Shown piece by piece: positions 53,001-62,591 of a stretch of DNA of 64,000 nucleotides (its first letter is position 1; every line of letters begins with the position of its first letter). The notes beneath the pieces were generated by a model. The model ran no database searches. It was not told where the DNA came from and saw nothing but the letters and a program-made list of their open reading frames with translations. The stretch covers positions 17,663,802 to 17,727,801 of the forward strand of contig NC_087064.1 in NCBI RefSeq assembly GCF_963678635.1, in the 5' to 3' direction. This DNA is from Symsagittifera roscoffensis (taxonomy: Eukaryota > Xenacoelomorpha > Acoela > Convolutidae). The position numbers and the translations under genes were made by a program.

Positions 53001-53257
53001 GCGATCAATGTTATTCCAAAAGAAATAAGTTAATATTTGAATTGTTTTTTAGGCAAGTTTTGTGCACACAAACGGCACAAAAGTGACAGAGTCTTATGAT
53101 TGTTCTAATCTGGTGGAAAATGCCCACGCCAATCCGCCCTGGATCATCCACAGTTCAGATCCTCTCGTTAAACTAAGATTCGGAAAGGCAACTGGGATTC
53201 CGTCGAGTGCGGACAGACTAGACCGGTTTAAGCTGAGAGCTTCGTGCCTGCATACAG
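44091..53257 (+). CDS. Secreted CUB-domain protein, six exons (3' end open)
   Basis: Exons 44091-44205, 44273-44538, 45973-46056, 46684-46906, 46980-47188 and 53053-53257 join with agreeing phases (1, 0, 0, 1, 0, then 1) and GT-AG borders. The first exon starts with ATG and a signal peptide (MIQFSFLFMLCGFCIAQH). Exon 2 holds CVFNADSFYITLW and a CKDLIDKLIK end. Exons 3-4 carry a CUB-like half with FHIEHYPPEFET. Exons 5-6 form a clearer CUB: YPSGTQCYYQVVP, HTVLFFEQSPFET, then NPPWIIHSSDPLVKLRFGKA. Cys residues are spaced as for disulphides in an extracellular protein. No stop is met in exon 6, so more exons follow. Family by CUB pattern only. Confidence 0.75.
45128..45245. repeat. Diverged fragment related to the giant element's LTR
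   Basis: GGCCCTATAACTAATGGCTT, then AAGGGCCAGGGACATTACCT and CTTGTGTTGTT, match the LTR block GGCCCTATAACCATTGGCTC...AGGGACACTATCTCTTGTG with spaced differences; CACGAGGTTC before it also aligns. It is much more diverged than the partial copy at 40264 and comes from an older or sister LTR family. It lies in intron 2 of the CUB gene. Confidence 0.6.
45250..45480. repeat. Dispersed AT-rich repeat, copy 1
   Basis: Shares with 48775-49130, 55930-56330 and 57700-58000 the sequence TCCTTTATTAAAAGGAAGG, then CTCCAC-ATCGAA-AGCA, CACG-AAAAC-TGATCG and CCTATTGATCCAGTTTT. It is likely a non-autonomous element, family unknown. Confidence 0.6.
46190..46262. repeat. Short direct repeat in intron 3
   Basis: GATTTTGGGTTCAATAACGT occurs twice about 30 bp apart. 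No function apparent. Confidence 0.7.
47839..48301 (-). pseudogene. Polinton/Maverick-type DNA polymerase B C-terminal remnant
   Basis: The - strand frame 48301-47930 reads KGVNYSVKISLHHESYKSAL, then VSKLALSPFYNKRHYDLNGK and ISLAYGHNKI. A final 'KR...G...LAYGH' block after a 'V-K-ALS' helix is typical of the C-terminus of protein-primed family B polymerases in Polintons and related linear elements. Only this last part remains and a second frame (48069-47839) overlaps its end. It lies in the 5.9-kb intron of the CUB gene. Assigned by motif memory, not by search. Confidence 0.5.
48775..49130. repeat. Dispersed AT-rich repeat, copy 2
   Basis: Same family as 45250-45480, with AAGGCAAACTCCATTATCGA, CACGAAAACGTGATCG and a GATACGGTTTTCTTCAATTG segment. 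It extends further at its 3' side than copy 1, into T-rich sequence shared with 56100-56330 (a GCGTTCATTG-GGCTATG block). Confidence 0.6.
49240..49345 (+). ncRNA. tRNA-like (SINE head) segment 1
   Basis: GAGTGGCGAAGAGGTAATCC resembles an A box, and GGGTTCGAATCC, 40 bases on, is a perfect B box, followed by TCCAGGACCCG and T5. The arms do not fold into a clean cloverleaf, so I read it as a tRNA-derived SINE head or tRNA relic rather than a tRNA gene. Confidence 0.45.
50096..50330 (-). pseudogene. hAT transposase C-terminal dimerisation domain
   Basis: On the - strand: LLKNYLRSHMKEDRLSNLAL, continuing to VIDRFAAKNRRLTL and a stop. The 'YLR-x-M-x-x-x-RL-x-LAL' helix followed by 'FA-x-x-RR' is the hAT dimerisation motif. 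A frameshift near 50275 cuts off the upstream part. A 36-bp duplication (50319-50390, GCCAGCGAGTTGAAGT unit) lies just upstream. Confidence 0.65.
50419..50814 (-). other. 131-codon Ser/Pro-rich ORF inside the hAT remnant
   Basis: A - strand ORF with STSGPKISPPSSSSTTPEPS. It lies between the transposase remnant and the right terminus of the hAT element and may be the N-terminal part of its ORF, or chance. I do not recognise a domain. Confidence 0.25.
51000..53052. other. Intron sequence, nothing recognised
   Basis: AT-rich rest of the 5.9-kb intron before exon 6. Near 52515 a segment (TTTTTTTCAGGAAAAGTCTT) matches similar ones near 45235 and 57720 that precede dispersed repeat copies. No gene seen. 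Confidence 0.5.
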
Positions 53258-54370
53258 GTAAAAATTCTCGAGCTTATCTAATTTAAATCGAAGTCCGGTG
53301 ATATATTACAATAGGTGGTAATTCAAAGTTAAAAAGCTGGATCGCTTTTTGTTATACTTGCACAGTATTTATAATTTATTTCAAAAGCCAAATTTTTTGG
53401 CGAAAGAAGTGTAAAATCTGAGGTTTTGAATAACATTTTATCTGGCAGAGTAATGAATTTACAAAAACTATCTTAGCAGCATGTACAATTGATTGAAAAT
53501 GAAATGATTTCAATACATGCATTTTACTCAAAATTACCACCTATTGTAACATATCACCCGAAGTCCATGTCAACTCAATTTAAAAACCTTAGATAATGTG
53601 AGCTTATTTTCTAGAGCAATATTTCCATGTTAGTGTTTTGACTCAACGCTTATAAATTGGCTTATGGTTTGCCTCACAGGCCTAATCTCGAAATGTTTTT
53701 AGCCATAACCAACTTTTTTTTTTACCATAAGCCAATTTTGATTTATTTCTCGCTACTAATTTCGCTTTTAAATGACGAGAAAAACCAATTCGAATTTCTC
53801 TTAATCAATAGAGCTTTGAGGCTATACATATTTTTTGAATTTCTATAACTGAAAAGTTTTCCATGAAATTACTATTTGAGCTTCGGTTTACCTGAGTTCA
53901 TTAACACTTTTCCAATTATTTGTCCCATGTTTTATGGATTCAGTGTCAGCAGAGCTTGCGAGGGGTACAACATAAAATTGTCAGGGAAAAATATTTTTAC
54001 AAGTAAATTGCTATTTTGGATTCGCTAAACAGCTTCTTGTTGCACGTTCTCGGTGTTAATGCGTTTTCCGCGTTGATTTGAACAGAAAGTCTTTTTTTTT
54101 TAAATAGTTGTCATCCTGGCAAATAATTGTTTTTAAAGCTTGCTTGCATTGGCTTATTGGGCTGATGGTGCTTTGGATTACAAAAGCTTGAATTTTGCCT
54201 ATTTTGTGATGAAGAATTTTGAATTGTGATTGAGCGAATTGACATTCAAATGTGTCTCGTTTTTTACTCATTACACGTGCGAGAGCAAATGTCTTGTAAC
54301 CGGGAACTAGAGTTTTTTTGCCCCTAAACAGCTTTTCTTACAACTCTTCTCTAAAATTCGTCAATTTTTT
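53258..54370. other. Intron or intergenic sequence, nothing recognised
   Basis: AT-rich sequence after exon 6. ATAGGTGGTAATT near 53310 and its reverse-complement-like AATTACCACCTATTG near 53530 could form a long hairpin of about 220 bp (GTGATATATTACAATAGGTGG against CCACCTATTGTAACATATCAC), a candidate MITE end pair. Confidence 0.4.
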
Positions 54371-54374
54371 ATTC

Positions 54375-54780
54375 TACTATTTATCCCGCGCTTCTTTACT
54401 CTTATCATCTTCCAGGTTCCCTCATCCTCCAGGTTCCTTTATGTGTGCAATAAAAAAATTCTGTAGAAATTGAATTGTGGGACTTTCGTTTGGCTGCTCA
54501 AGTTTTGTCGGCTTAGTTGCTACATCACGGGTCTTGCTTGTGCTTCAAGCAACTTTCATTGTAGTTTCAAGTGCAAAAGTTGTTCCTTGTGGTTTCCCTG
54601 AGACTTGAAACTTGAAAAAAAAAATTAAAGTTATTTTTATCGGCTTAGCTGGTGTCTGCTCAAAGATTAGTCGGCTTAGTTGCAATATTATAGATTTTTT
54701 TGTGCTGTACGAAATTTTTATTATAGTTTCAAGTGCAAGTGTTGTTCTTTGTAGTTTCGGGGTGGCTTGGGGGTTTTTAA
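54375..54780. repeat. Dispersed repeat family 2, copy 1
   Basis: Matches 60467-60790: CTTATCATCTTCCAG-TTCCC, GAATTGTGGGACTTTCGTTT, GGTCTTGCTTGTGCTT-AAGC and TTCCTTGTGGTTTC blocks. A second, worn partial unit follows at 54640-54780. No coding capacity. Confidence 0.75.
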
Positions 54781-55074
54781 TTTTTTTCCGGTAAAAATTG
54801 ATTGTTTTAATTTTTCTTTGTTTTGTTTATTGTAGTTTCAGGTGGGATTTGGAAAATTTTTCTTTTACAATCATTTTTTTGTTTCGGCTAAACTTGTGTC
54901 TGCTTGAAGATTGGCGGCTTTTTCCTCTCCATAAGCTTTGTTTTGTAGCTAGTTATCCTTGTGATAAGCAAGGGTACTGCAATCGGTTACAAGATTTTTT
55001 CCCGTAACAACTTTGTCCACAGGACTCATCTGGACTCGTGGTACGTTGGCTGATAATGAATTCAAATTTCCTAG

Positions 55075-55165
55075 TGTCTCCTGCACCCTCGGCCCGGAGG
55101 TAACGAATAAGCCTGGGACGGCAAAAGTTTTGGGTTCGAATCTAACTAGGACCTGTTTTTTAAAC
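55075..55165 (+). ncRNA. tRNA-like (SINE head) segment 2
   Basis: CGGCCCGGAGGTAACGAA (A-box-like) and GGGTTCGAATCT (B box, one base off), then CTAGGACCTGTTTTTT. Layout and T-run resemble segment 1 at 49240. Confidence 0.4.
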
Positions 55166-55929
55166 GGTTAATTTTTTCTACTTGGGTTAATAAGTTTCGG
55201 CTTTTTTATATCGAATTTATATCGCCTAGTGGCCTCTTGTTGCGTAATTCGGGGATCGAAAAAAGTTTGTGTGCGTGCGTGTGCTCTGAGGGGAAAAGGG
55301 ACAAAATTTCTTCGGCTTGAAAAGTTTCTGCTCCGGTATTTTCGGCTTTGTTAGCATGGGGTAATTATAAAACCAAATTGAATCAGCCATCTGACGTAAT
55401 GGCGAAACAACAGCTTGACACCGCTTTTTATTGACATTTTTATTGATAAAAAACGGTTTATTTTTTTCCTCGATTTTTTCCGTTTGATTTTTATCAAATT
55501 TGTATCGCAAGTGGTGCGAAGCTCAGCTTTGCCTCTGTTTTTAGTTTTAACATGTCTGGCATGTTAACTTGATTATTTTTTGTTCGAGACATAATAAAAT
55601 TTAATATTTGGGGAACAATTATTTGTTTTATTTTTTATGTTTGTGTTGTTCGCCTCTCAAGTGTGTTTAAGTTTGTTGAAAATAGCAAAGAAAGCACGAA
55701 CCTGGTTTTTGCTTTTGTGGTTTGACCAGATTTTGTTAACACAATGCAAATGCTATAAAGAAGAGCAAACACGCTCTTCGAAATTGATTGTGAAAATGAC
55801 GAGAAAAATAGTGAAATATTTTTTTATTTTCCAAAGGGGATTTCAATTTTACCTGTTATTGAACTATGAGTGTTCTTAGGTTTTTTTTCGAAGAAAGTAT
55901 TTGGTTTAACGCTTAAGTTCGGTTGCTAA

Positions 55930-56330
55930 ATGGAAGCAGATTACGCTCTCCAATAACAAAAGTTGGTGCAAAAAACGTTAATTGCTTTTTGGCTCAAAAT
56001 GTGATTTTTTGGGAGGTCACGAAAACGTAATCAACTTTTATTTTCAAAAATGAGTTAAATCATCAGATTTCTTAGCATTAAAAATTAAAAATGATACCTA
56101 TTGATCCAGTTTTCTCAAATTGGGTTTATTTAATTGAAAATGCTGTCTCCATAAATTGTTCTAGAAATTCAATGAGCTTTAAGACCATTTGTTTTTTTCC
56201 GTTTTTTGAAAACGGAGTTTTTTTTCTTCAAAAAACAAATCAGTATTTTTTTCTGCGTTCATTGACTCTCATCCATTTATCTGTTGGCTATGTTTCTGTT
56301 TCCATCCGCTCACTAACACTTTTCTAAGTG
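55930..56330. repeat. Dispersed AT-rich repeat, copy 3
   Basis: Same family as 45250: CACGAAAACGTAATCAACTT and CCTATTGATCCAGTTTTCTC, followed by AATTGGGTTTATTTAATTGA as in copy 2. Confidence 0.6.
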
Positions 56331-57699
56331 TCTGTTGGTTTTGTTTAGGTTTCCCGATTTATACCAATATAAAGATGAATGTTGGTGGCTAGGTTTTCTC
56401 ATCTCGGATTTTTTCGGATTTCTTTCAGTTCTGAAAAAAACTACAAAAAAGTCTTTTTAAATAAAATCAATTTCTTTTTTGTGCGTGATGAGATGAAAGG
56501 ATTTGGACGAAAGACTACGTTTTATTCACAGCAAAAAGGCATGTTAGAAAACAGTTTTCTTTAAAAATTACATTAAAAAAAACAAAATTTAATTTTTTTA
56601 TTCAGTTTTTTTCGCAATGTGAGTTTTTTTGAATGTGAGGTTTTTTTGTTCCCAAGTTGGCACTAAAAAACTTTAAATACTTTACTTCCTAGATTTCTAT
56701 ATCCTTCTATAATAAGAAATTAGACGAAAAAATTTCAAATCGGTTTTTCTCGACACTGGCCAATATTTTGAAAATCTTGGAATGGGCTTTCATATGATAT
56801 ATTACTCAATCTAGTCCGATGATTATTTGTGGTACCTGGTTTTGCGTGGTAAAAAAACTGAAACACCCGAATACAAAGTTCCTCTCCACTTTTCAATGGT
56901 CGGAATAATAAAATACCAGTGCTTGGCGAAACAATCATACTTTTATATTTGCTAATCATACTGTACTCTGAGCTTTCGGCTCCTGTCGAGCCTCCCTTTG
57001 TTATGTAAAATTGATGCTGGAAAATACAGAGTTTTTGATAGTGATGGAGTGATCATTGTTGTAAGGTTCTCTGTATTGTAGCTGAGTATGATGGTAAGTG
57101 TTCATTTTTTTATAGCAACGCATGTTGTCAATCTTTTGCCTAGTAAATTTTGATGATTTGGCCCCAACTATATGCACAAAAATCTCGCTACAATGTTTGC
57201 ACCTCAATTGAATTTATCGTGGTTCAAGAACTGTATATAAAATTACTAAATCTTGCATAGTGTTGATTTTAAGCATATTTACTCAGTATTTAATGTGGAT
57301 TTTTGATGCAATTGATTGCATCGGAAACCAAATTAAGTTACGATTTAATTCAACCGAGTGTTTGAATGTTAGTCTGAGATTGCGTGAGTGTGTGATTAAT
57401 TTGCTTTTGTGAGCAGTACCTGAATGTACGTGTTGGCAGTTATGCAAATTAATTTATGTTGTGCGAGATAAACTTGAGTTAGGTGGTGCGAGATTCTAAT
57501 GTTGCATGAACGAGCAGAACAGAACATGAAACATGAAAAATGTCGAGAGGAACGCTGTCAAATTCTCTGCCAGAAGGTGTATCTCCCCCTTTTTTAAATC
57601 TTCTGCTCAATATTTCCAATGCAACAAACGCAGCTTTATGTTTGAAATAATTTGGAAGTAAATTCACCAATTTTAAGTGTCAGTGAACGTAATGAACAT

Positions 57700-58000
57700 A
57701 ATTATATAGGTCAAGATTTTTTTTCGGTTTTTTCAGGAAAAAGTCTTAAAAAATTTTTTCTCGCTCAAGTTTGATTTTGTTTGACTGTTGATTTTAAGTT
57801 CGGTTTATTTCCTTTATTAAAAGAAAAACACACTCCACTATCGAAATTGAACAGCACTGTAAAGGTCTAGAAAAACGTGAACGACTTCTAGTTTCAAAAA
57901 TTGACTTTTATTTTCTGAATTCCCAGCGGAATATAAAAAATAAAATTTTGATAGTTTTCTCTAAATGATATAACTTTCAGAAAAAAGTTCTTTTTCCTTT
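57700..58000. repeat. Dispersed AT-rich repeat, copy 4
   Basis: TTCCTTTATTAAAAGAAAAA, CACTCCACTATCGAA, AAAAACGTGAACGACTT. It is preceded by TTATATAGGTCAAGATTTTT and TTTTTTCAGGAAAAAGTCTT, as near 45230 and 52515. Confidence 0.6.
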
Positions 58001-58247
58001 AGCAAGTGAACAAATTCGCAGTTGAGGGAGTAAAAAAAATCCAAACAAACAATTCTTGAAATTCTTGAATTAGTTTCGAAATTCGAAACATTCACAAAAA
58101 TGATTATTTTTTCTATCTTCCTTGAGTTCATTGACACTTTTCCAACTATTTGTTGGCTTTGTTTTCTCCTGACAACCCACATAGAGCGGAACTTCCGCCA
58201 TTAGTTGAAAATTTAATGCTAGTATTTTGCCTCTTTAACGCATGCAG

Positions 58248-58318
58248 GCCTCTTGTTATATAAGTAATCAACAAAACTATGTTCAAATTGAAGAGGAGTC
58301 TGCGCTTTTAGAAAAACG
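58248..58318 (+). CDS. Candidate small exon
   Basis: Bounded by CATGCAG and GTAAGTAC. In one frame it reads ASCYISNQQNYVQIEEESAL and LEKR. The borders are strong. The start phase does not match exon 6 of the CUB gene, so at least one unseen exon would lie between. It could belong to that gene or to another. Confidence 0.4.
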
Positions 58319-58445
58319 GTAAGTACAAGGTGACTTAATGTGAGTGCTTTAAGCACTATTTCTCGATTTTGATGCTAACTGAGAAAATATCTACTACTGT
58401 CACGGGCTGCTAAGTACTTACAAAAATTTGGTTTTGAATAGACGT

Positions 58446-58529
58446 GGCTATCGGTGGGGCTTTTGTATCTTAAACGACAATCAAACTAGATGATGCGACT
58501 TATACAACAGCATTTCATCCAGCTAAAAC
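58446..58529 (+). pseudogene. Possible Kelch-like exon remnant with a stop
   Basis: After GAATAG, one frame reads VAIGGAFVS, then TAA, then TTIKLDDATYTTAFHPAKTA followed by GTATGAGT, a fair donor. VAIGG-type strands are typical of Kelch blades. The in-frame stop makes this a relic or a wrong model. Confidence 0.25.
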
Positions 58530-58907
58530 GGCTGTATGAGTTGACTAGTTTTTTTTTCGGCGGGAATCATCAAGTATATATCAAGAAAATCAGCAAGAAT
58601 ATGTTTAAGTATACACATCAGATGAAAGCAACTTTTACATATAACATTGCTGTTATCAATTCACAAGCGGCAGCATCAGGAAGTTAACTTTTACTACGCT
58701 CCGACTTGTTGAGCTTAATCTCTATGGGAGTTTTTTGTGCTCTTGAATCAGTTATAGCTGCTAACGATTCTTCTTGTACTAGCCAGCGTAGTGTTATTTA
58801 CGAATCCGCTTTTTGTAGCCCAAAATGCTCATTTTTTTGTAGAAATATTGATCCCTTTTGCTGAATAGCATTGAGTTTAATAGCATGTGTTCGATGACTT
58901 TTGTTAG

Positions 58908-58958
58908 TGGCTAGTGTTTCCCTGTTTCAAGCGCACATGATGGTCATTGGAGGACGTT
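58908..58958 (+). pseudogene. Kelch-like exon, left part (split by LINE)
   Basis: After TTTGTTAG (acceptor-like) one frame reads ASVSLFQAHMMVIGGR, a Kelch-type strand, up to the LINE insertion. The frame continues after the second target copy (59861-59874) as WTHFQRDGAIPT. The uninterrupted exon would have crossed the insertion site without a stop. Confidence 0.4.
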
Positions 58959-59874
58959 ACACCATGCACACTTTCGGGGCCCATTGCAGAAACACTGCGA
59001 AGAAATGCTCTCAACGCAACAACGCCCTGAAAGCGCTTGCCGGCACTGACTGGGGAAGCGACAAGGAAACACTCCTCATGACCTACAAAGCCGTTGTTCG
59101 CTCTAAACTTGAGTACGGCGCCGCTGTGATAACGCCCACACTCTCCGAAAGCAACATCGAGAAACTACAGAAGGTCCAAAACAGCGCCCTGAGAACAATC
59201 ACCGGATGCCACGCCATGACTCACATAGACCACCTTCACCAAGAAACATCCGTTCTACCAGTTAGACGACACCTCAGAATGCGAACGATACAACATCATC
59301 TCGCCAACCACTTGCCAGATCACCCAGGAAACCAACTCACGAAAGAACCCAAGAACCCACCAAGACTCATGAAAGAAACCCTCCAAACACGATATGAAGA
59401 AAGATACATTGAACCTCTACTCGACAGCAACAGACCTCTAACCGTAAAGAAGTACAGAAACCTGCTAAAAACGATCCACACAAATGAAGTACGCGACGCC
59501 TTACAAACCTACGAATACCCAGCAGTCCTCGGACACAATCCACCAAAAATTGCCAAAGAAGAAACCGAATTACCAAGAACAACAAGAAGAACACTGGCAC
59601 AGCTCAGATCCGGCTACTCAAAGTTCCTGAACTCGTACATGAACAGAATCGACCCGACAGTAAGCGAACTTTGCCCGGACTGCCAGCAAACAAGCCACAC
59701 AACTATACACCTGTTCGACTGCATCGCAAATCCTACGAACTTAACCCCAGCCGATCTCTGGAAGCAACCGAAGAAGACAGCAATATTGCTGAAACTCCCC
59801 ACAACCCTGGACCCAACAACGAGCGACGAATAGATCTCAGAAGGGCAACAACAACAACAACATTGGAGGACGTT
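58945..59874 (+). mobile_element. 5'-truncated LINE with 14-bp target duplication
   Basis: CATTGGAGGACGTT occurs at 58945-58958 and 59861-59874. Between them lies a 5'-truncated LINE ending in a (CAA)n tail at 59847-59861. It encodes only the RT C-terminus. It is distinctly richer in GC and A than its AT-rich surroundings, has no stops, and is probably recent. Confidence 0.88.
58959..59833 (+). pseudogene. LINE (Jockey-like) RT C-terminal region
   Basis: Open for about 290 codons to the TAG at 59831-59833. It contains NALKALAGTDWGSDKETLLM, YKAVVRSKLEYGAAV and LQKVQNSALRTITGC, the conserved C-terminal part of Jockey-type LINE RTs, and a Cys/His motif near the end (CPDCQQTSHTTIHLFDC), then ADLWKQP. 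The start of the ORF lies outside the element because of 5' truncation, so it is non-functional. Confidence 0.85.
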
Positions 59875-60180
59875 GGACTCATTTTCAGCGCGATGGTGCA
59901 ATTCCAACAGTTGACAAGTTTTTTTTTCAAAGCGTATTTTTTGCTTTTTTCTGAAATCTTCTTTGACCGTCTTTTAACTTTTCTCGCTTGATGTTTGCTT
60001 AATGCAGATTTGCCTCTGTTTAAACAAGCAAAGCTTGTGTGATAGTATGAACTCTATTTTTCCAACCTAAGTCGCAAATATTTGTGTTCATTTTGATCAA
60101 TAACCAGCTATTAAGTACAGCCAATGCTAAGGATATTAACACAGACTCTTGTAATACAAAAAGCACTTGAGCTTCAAGGT
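59875..60180. other. Kelch-like exon right part, then AT-rich sequence
   Basis: 59875-59915 continues the interrupted exon frame. After that the DNA is AT-rich. Near 60007 TTAATGCAG followed by ATTTGCCTCTGTTTAAAC could be another acceptor, not supported further. Confidence 0.3.
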
Positions 60181-60182
60181 AC

Positions 60183-60268
60183 CATGGATCTGTAGCTTAG
60201 AGGTAGGGAAGGAGACCTGCAATAAAATAAGAGGGTTCGAACCTGGGCAGGGTCGGATGTTTAAAATG
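60183..60268 (+). ncRNA. tRNA-like (SINE head) segment 3
   Basis: GGATCTGTAGCTTAGAGGTA is a good A box and GAGGGTTCGAACCTGG holds a perfect B box core. GGATCTG and CAGGGTC can pair as an acceptor stem with one mismatch and wobbles. The anticodon and T stems are weak, so it is a tRNA relic or SINE head. Confidence 0.45.
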
Positions 60269-60466
60269 CACTTTTTCGTATACCAGTTAAAATGCATCCG
60301 CTCTATAAATTGAGGCATGTTAGTTGGTAAATTTCTTCTTTTTTTTTCAAGTTGACTGGTACTGCTAATGCGTCATAATTGGCTCGCGTCACTTAGCATT
60401 TATGTAGACTAATAATTGGCGTGTATACGAAGTGCAACTTCGTCTCTGGGTGTATTCTCCTCTTCA

Positions 60467-60790
60467 CCCCGCACTTCTTTATTCTTATCATCTTCCAGAT
60501 TCCCTTATCTTCCAGGTTCCTTCAGTATGTATGAAATAAAAAACTGAAAATAACGAAAATGCATGTCTTAGGTTTTCCCTCTCCATATTTAGAGAAAAAG
60601 CCAATTTTTAAACTAATTGTGGACATTGAATTGTGGGACTTTCGTTTGGCTGCTCAAGTTTTGTCGTCTTAGTTGCCACGCAACGGGTCTTGCTTGTGCT
60701 TTAAGCAACTTTCATTATAGTTTTAAGTGCAAGCGTTGTTCCTTGTGGTTTCACCGGGACTTGAAACTTCCAAAAAAATTTTTATCAGAT
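60467..60790. repeat. Dispersed repeat family 2, copy 2
   Basis: Partner of 54375-54640, about 85 percent identical by eye, with an extra ~80 bp (TGCATGTCTTAGGTTTTCCC) in the middle. Confidence 0.75.
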
Positions 60791-61339
60791 TAGTAATACT
60801 TTTTATCACTTGATTTAAAATAAGTTAGTTTCTCTTTCAAGTTGAAATGCTAGCTGGGTTGATTTGTGTTCTTAACACCGTTAAAAGTACGATTAAAACA
60901 GAGTTAATTTTGGTAAACTGATATGTAATTAACATACATTATTTAAACTTTTTCATCAAGCGAAAATGTTTTGTCCTTTTTCAGTCATCGTCGTCATAAG
61001 TCAGAAAATTGTCAGTTTAAAAGTCATTTAAGTTTTAATTTGAAAAATTCGTCCGTTAGTTTTTATAAAAAGGACAAATTAATGAAAAAAATTTCAATCA
61101 TAAACAGTCCCAAAATTCATGTTGATGATCATCGTCTTGTTTATCGTCTGGTTTAACCGGGCTGTTTGTCCTAATAAATTTCAGTATCTACTACCAAACC
61201 ACAATCCAAAATCTTTTTACTGTTCAGCCCTCAACCGGACCAAAAAATGAATGATGGTCATTGTCACTTTTTAATATGCAACCTTCAACCAGGTCACGGT
61301 AAAATTGAAGAAAAACGCTAAAACAAAAGCTGCTTCAAA
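60791..61339. other. AT-rich sequence, nothing recognised
   Basis: No gene or repeat copy identified. A short + frame at 60971-61156 looks like chance. Confidence 0.4.
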
Positions 61340-62117
61340 TTCGCCATCAACTGAGCTTTGCCATCCTCCGTAGAGTTTGGATATAATCCATCATTTTAAG
61401 CCTGGTGCCTCTATCGGTAGCTTGTATGATTATATATTGGCCCATTCAGCTCTTTCGCGGTATCAACATAAATTTTGGTTTCAACTTCTGATTGTCGTGC
61501 TTTTACCTTTTTGTCCAATCAATTTCCGATATTGAAACCCTGAAGTTTTAGCTTTTGAACCAGATAGAACTTTTCATCAGATTTTTCTACTGTGCCCATT
61601 AATCTGGAACCTGCATTATCGTAAGCATTGTTAGTACTGCCCATTATGATAACAGCCTTCGCATGCCAATCGTTCTTCAATTTGTTCTTCTGAAAACGTT
61701 CTTCAATTCTTGTACAGGTTCTCATTACATACTGTTCCAATACTTCCACCGGGAAAACAGATGGTAATTGCTTGCCAAAGAAGAAGCCTTAGCCTGCGAA
61801 GAGCCCAGCACATCAACATATGCTCAGCTGAACGGCATGTCATCGAAAAGCTTTCTTTGCTTCGATGGATTCAATTGATTTGGCTGGTACTGCTTGAATC
61901 TGTATACATTTTCTTCACTTGAAAGATCTATTATCGAGCACTCATATAAGAGGACTTTCTGAATAAAAAAATCTGTTTTAGAAGCATCTGGCTTCTCAAT
62001 AATTCGGAGTGAACTTGGCAAGTCATTCAAGCATCTCCCAGAATTTTCCAGATTTTTTCTCCAAACCATGTGCGCTGGAAATTTTGAATTAATTTTCCTG
62101 AGGATGAAAATCTGCAT
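61340..62117 (-). pseudogene. CR1-like LINE esterase (SGNH) remnant
   Basis: The - strand, across frames, gives VDVLGSSQAK (block I position, Ser kept), then CFPGGSIGTV (block II), AVIIMGSTNNAYDN (block III, GxxN) and DGLYPN (block V position with Tyr for His). This order matches SGNH esterases of CR1-type LINE ORF1. Ahead of it, 62117-61824 holds an open frame with NDLPSSLRIIEKPD. It is decayed by frameshifts. It is not close to the SGNH domain of the giant element. Confidence 0.5.
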
Positions 62118-62392
62118 GGGTAATTTCTGTTATTTAGCTGAATTATGTTACAACGATACGGAGGTACAAGAGTGGTAGTATGTAGAAAATCAGCGCTTTA
62201 AAATCATTAATATACTGAACAAGTAGCCTATGTAGACTATACATGTACTCCTTTCAAAATTCTATTTTCTTGATACCAAAGACCAATCGACAAGCTGAAT
62301 TTTGAACATGTTGAATGCTTTCAATGTTTCGTTTTGAAGTACCGATTAGCAACATTTTTCAAAAGCTTCAACAGAATTGACTAGTGATTTAG

Positions 62393-62590
62393 AATATTTT
62401 GCATATTTGCTTGTTCCTACCAGTTGTTTCGGTGAATAGAAATTTTTCTGAGAGTTGAGACTTTCATCTGTTTTTGTATGATAAAATTCTCCCTTTGTTC
62501 AGTTCAAAAATGTTTTGGATTTTCACCCTGTGTGTAAAACTTAGGTCTATTATCTTCACACGGATTTTGGCGACATCTTCGTTCGAGTGA
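62393..62590. repeat. Repeat paired with 63800-64000
   Basis: Shared blocks: GAAATTTTTCTGAGAGTT, ATGATAAAATT-TCCCTTT, CCTGTGTGTAAAACTTA and TTTTGGCGACATCTT. Probably LINE untranslated sequence; the second copy is cut by the window end. Confidence 0.75.
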
Positions 62591-62591
62591 T

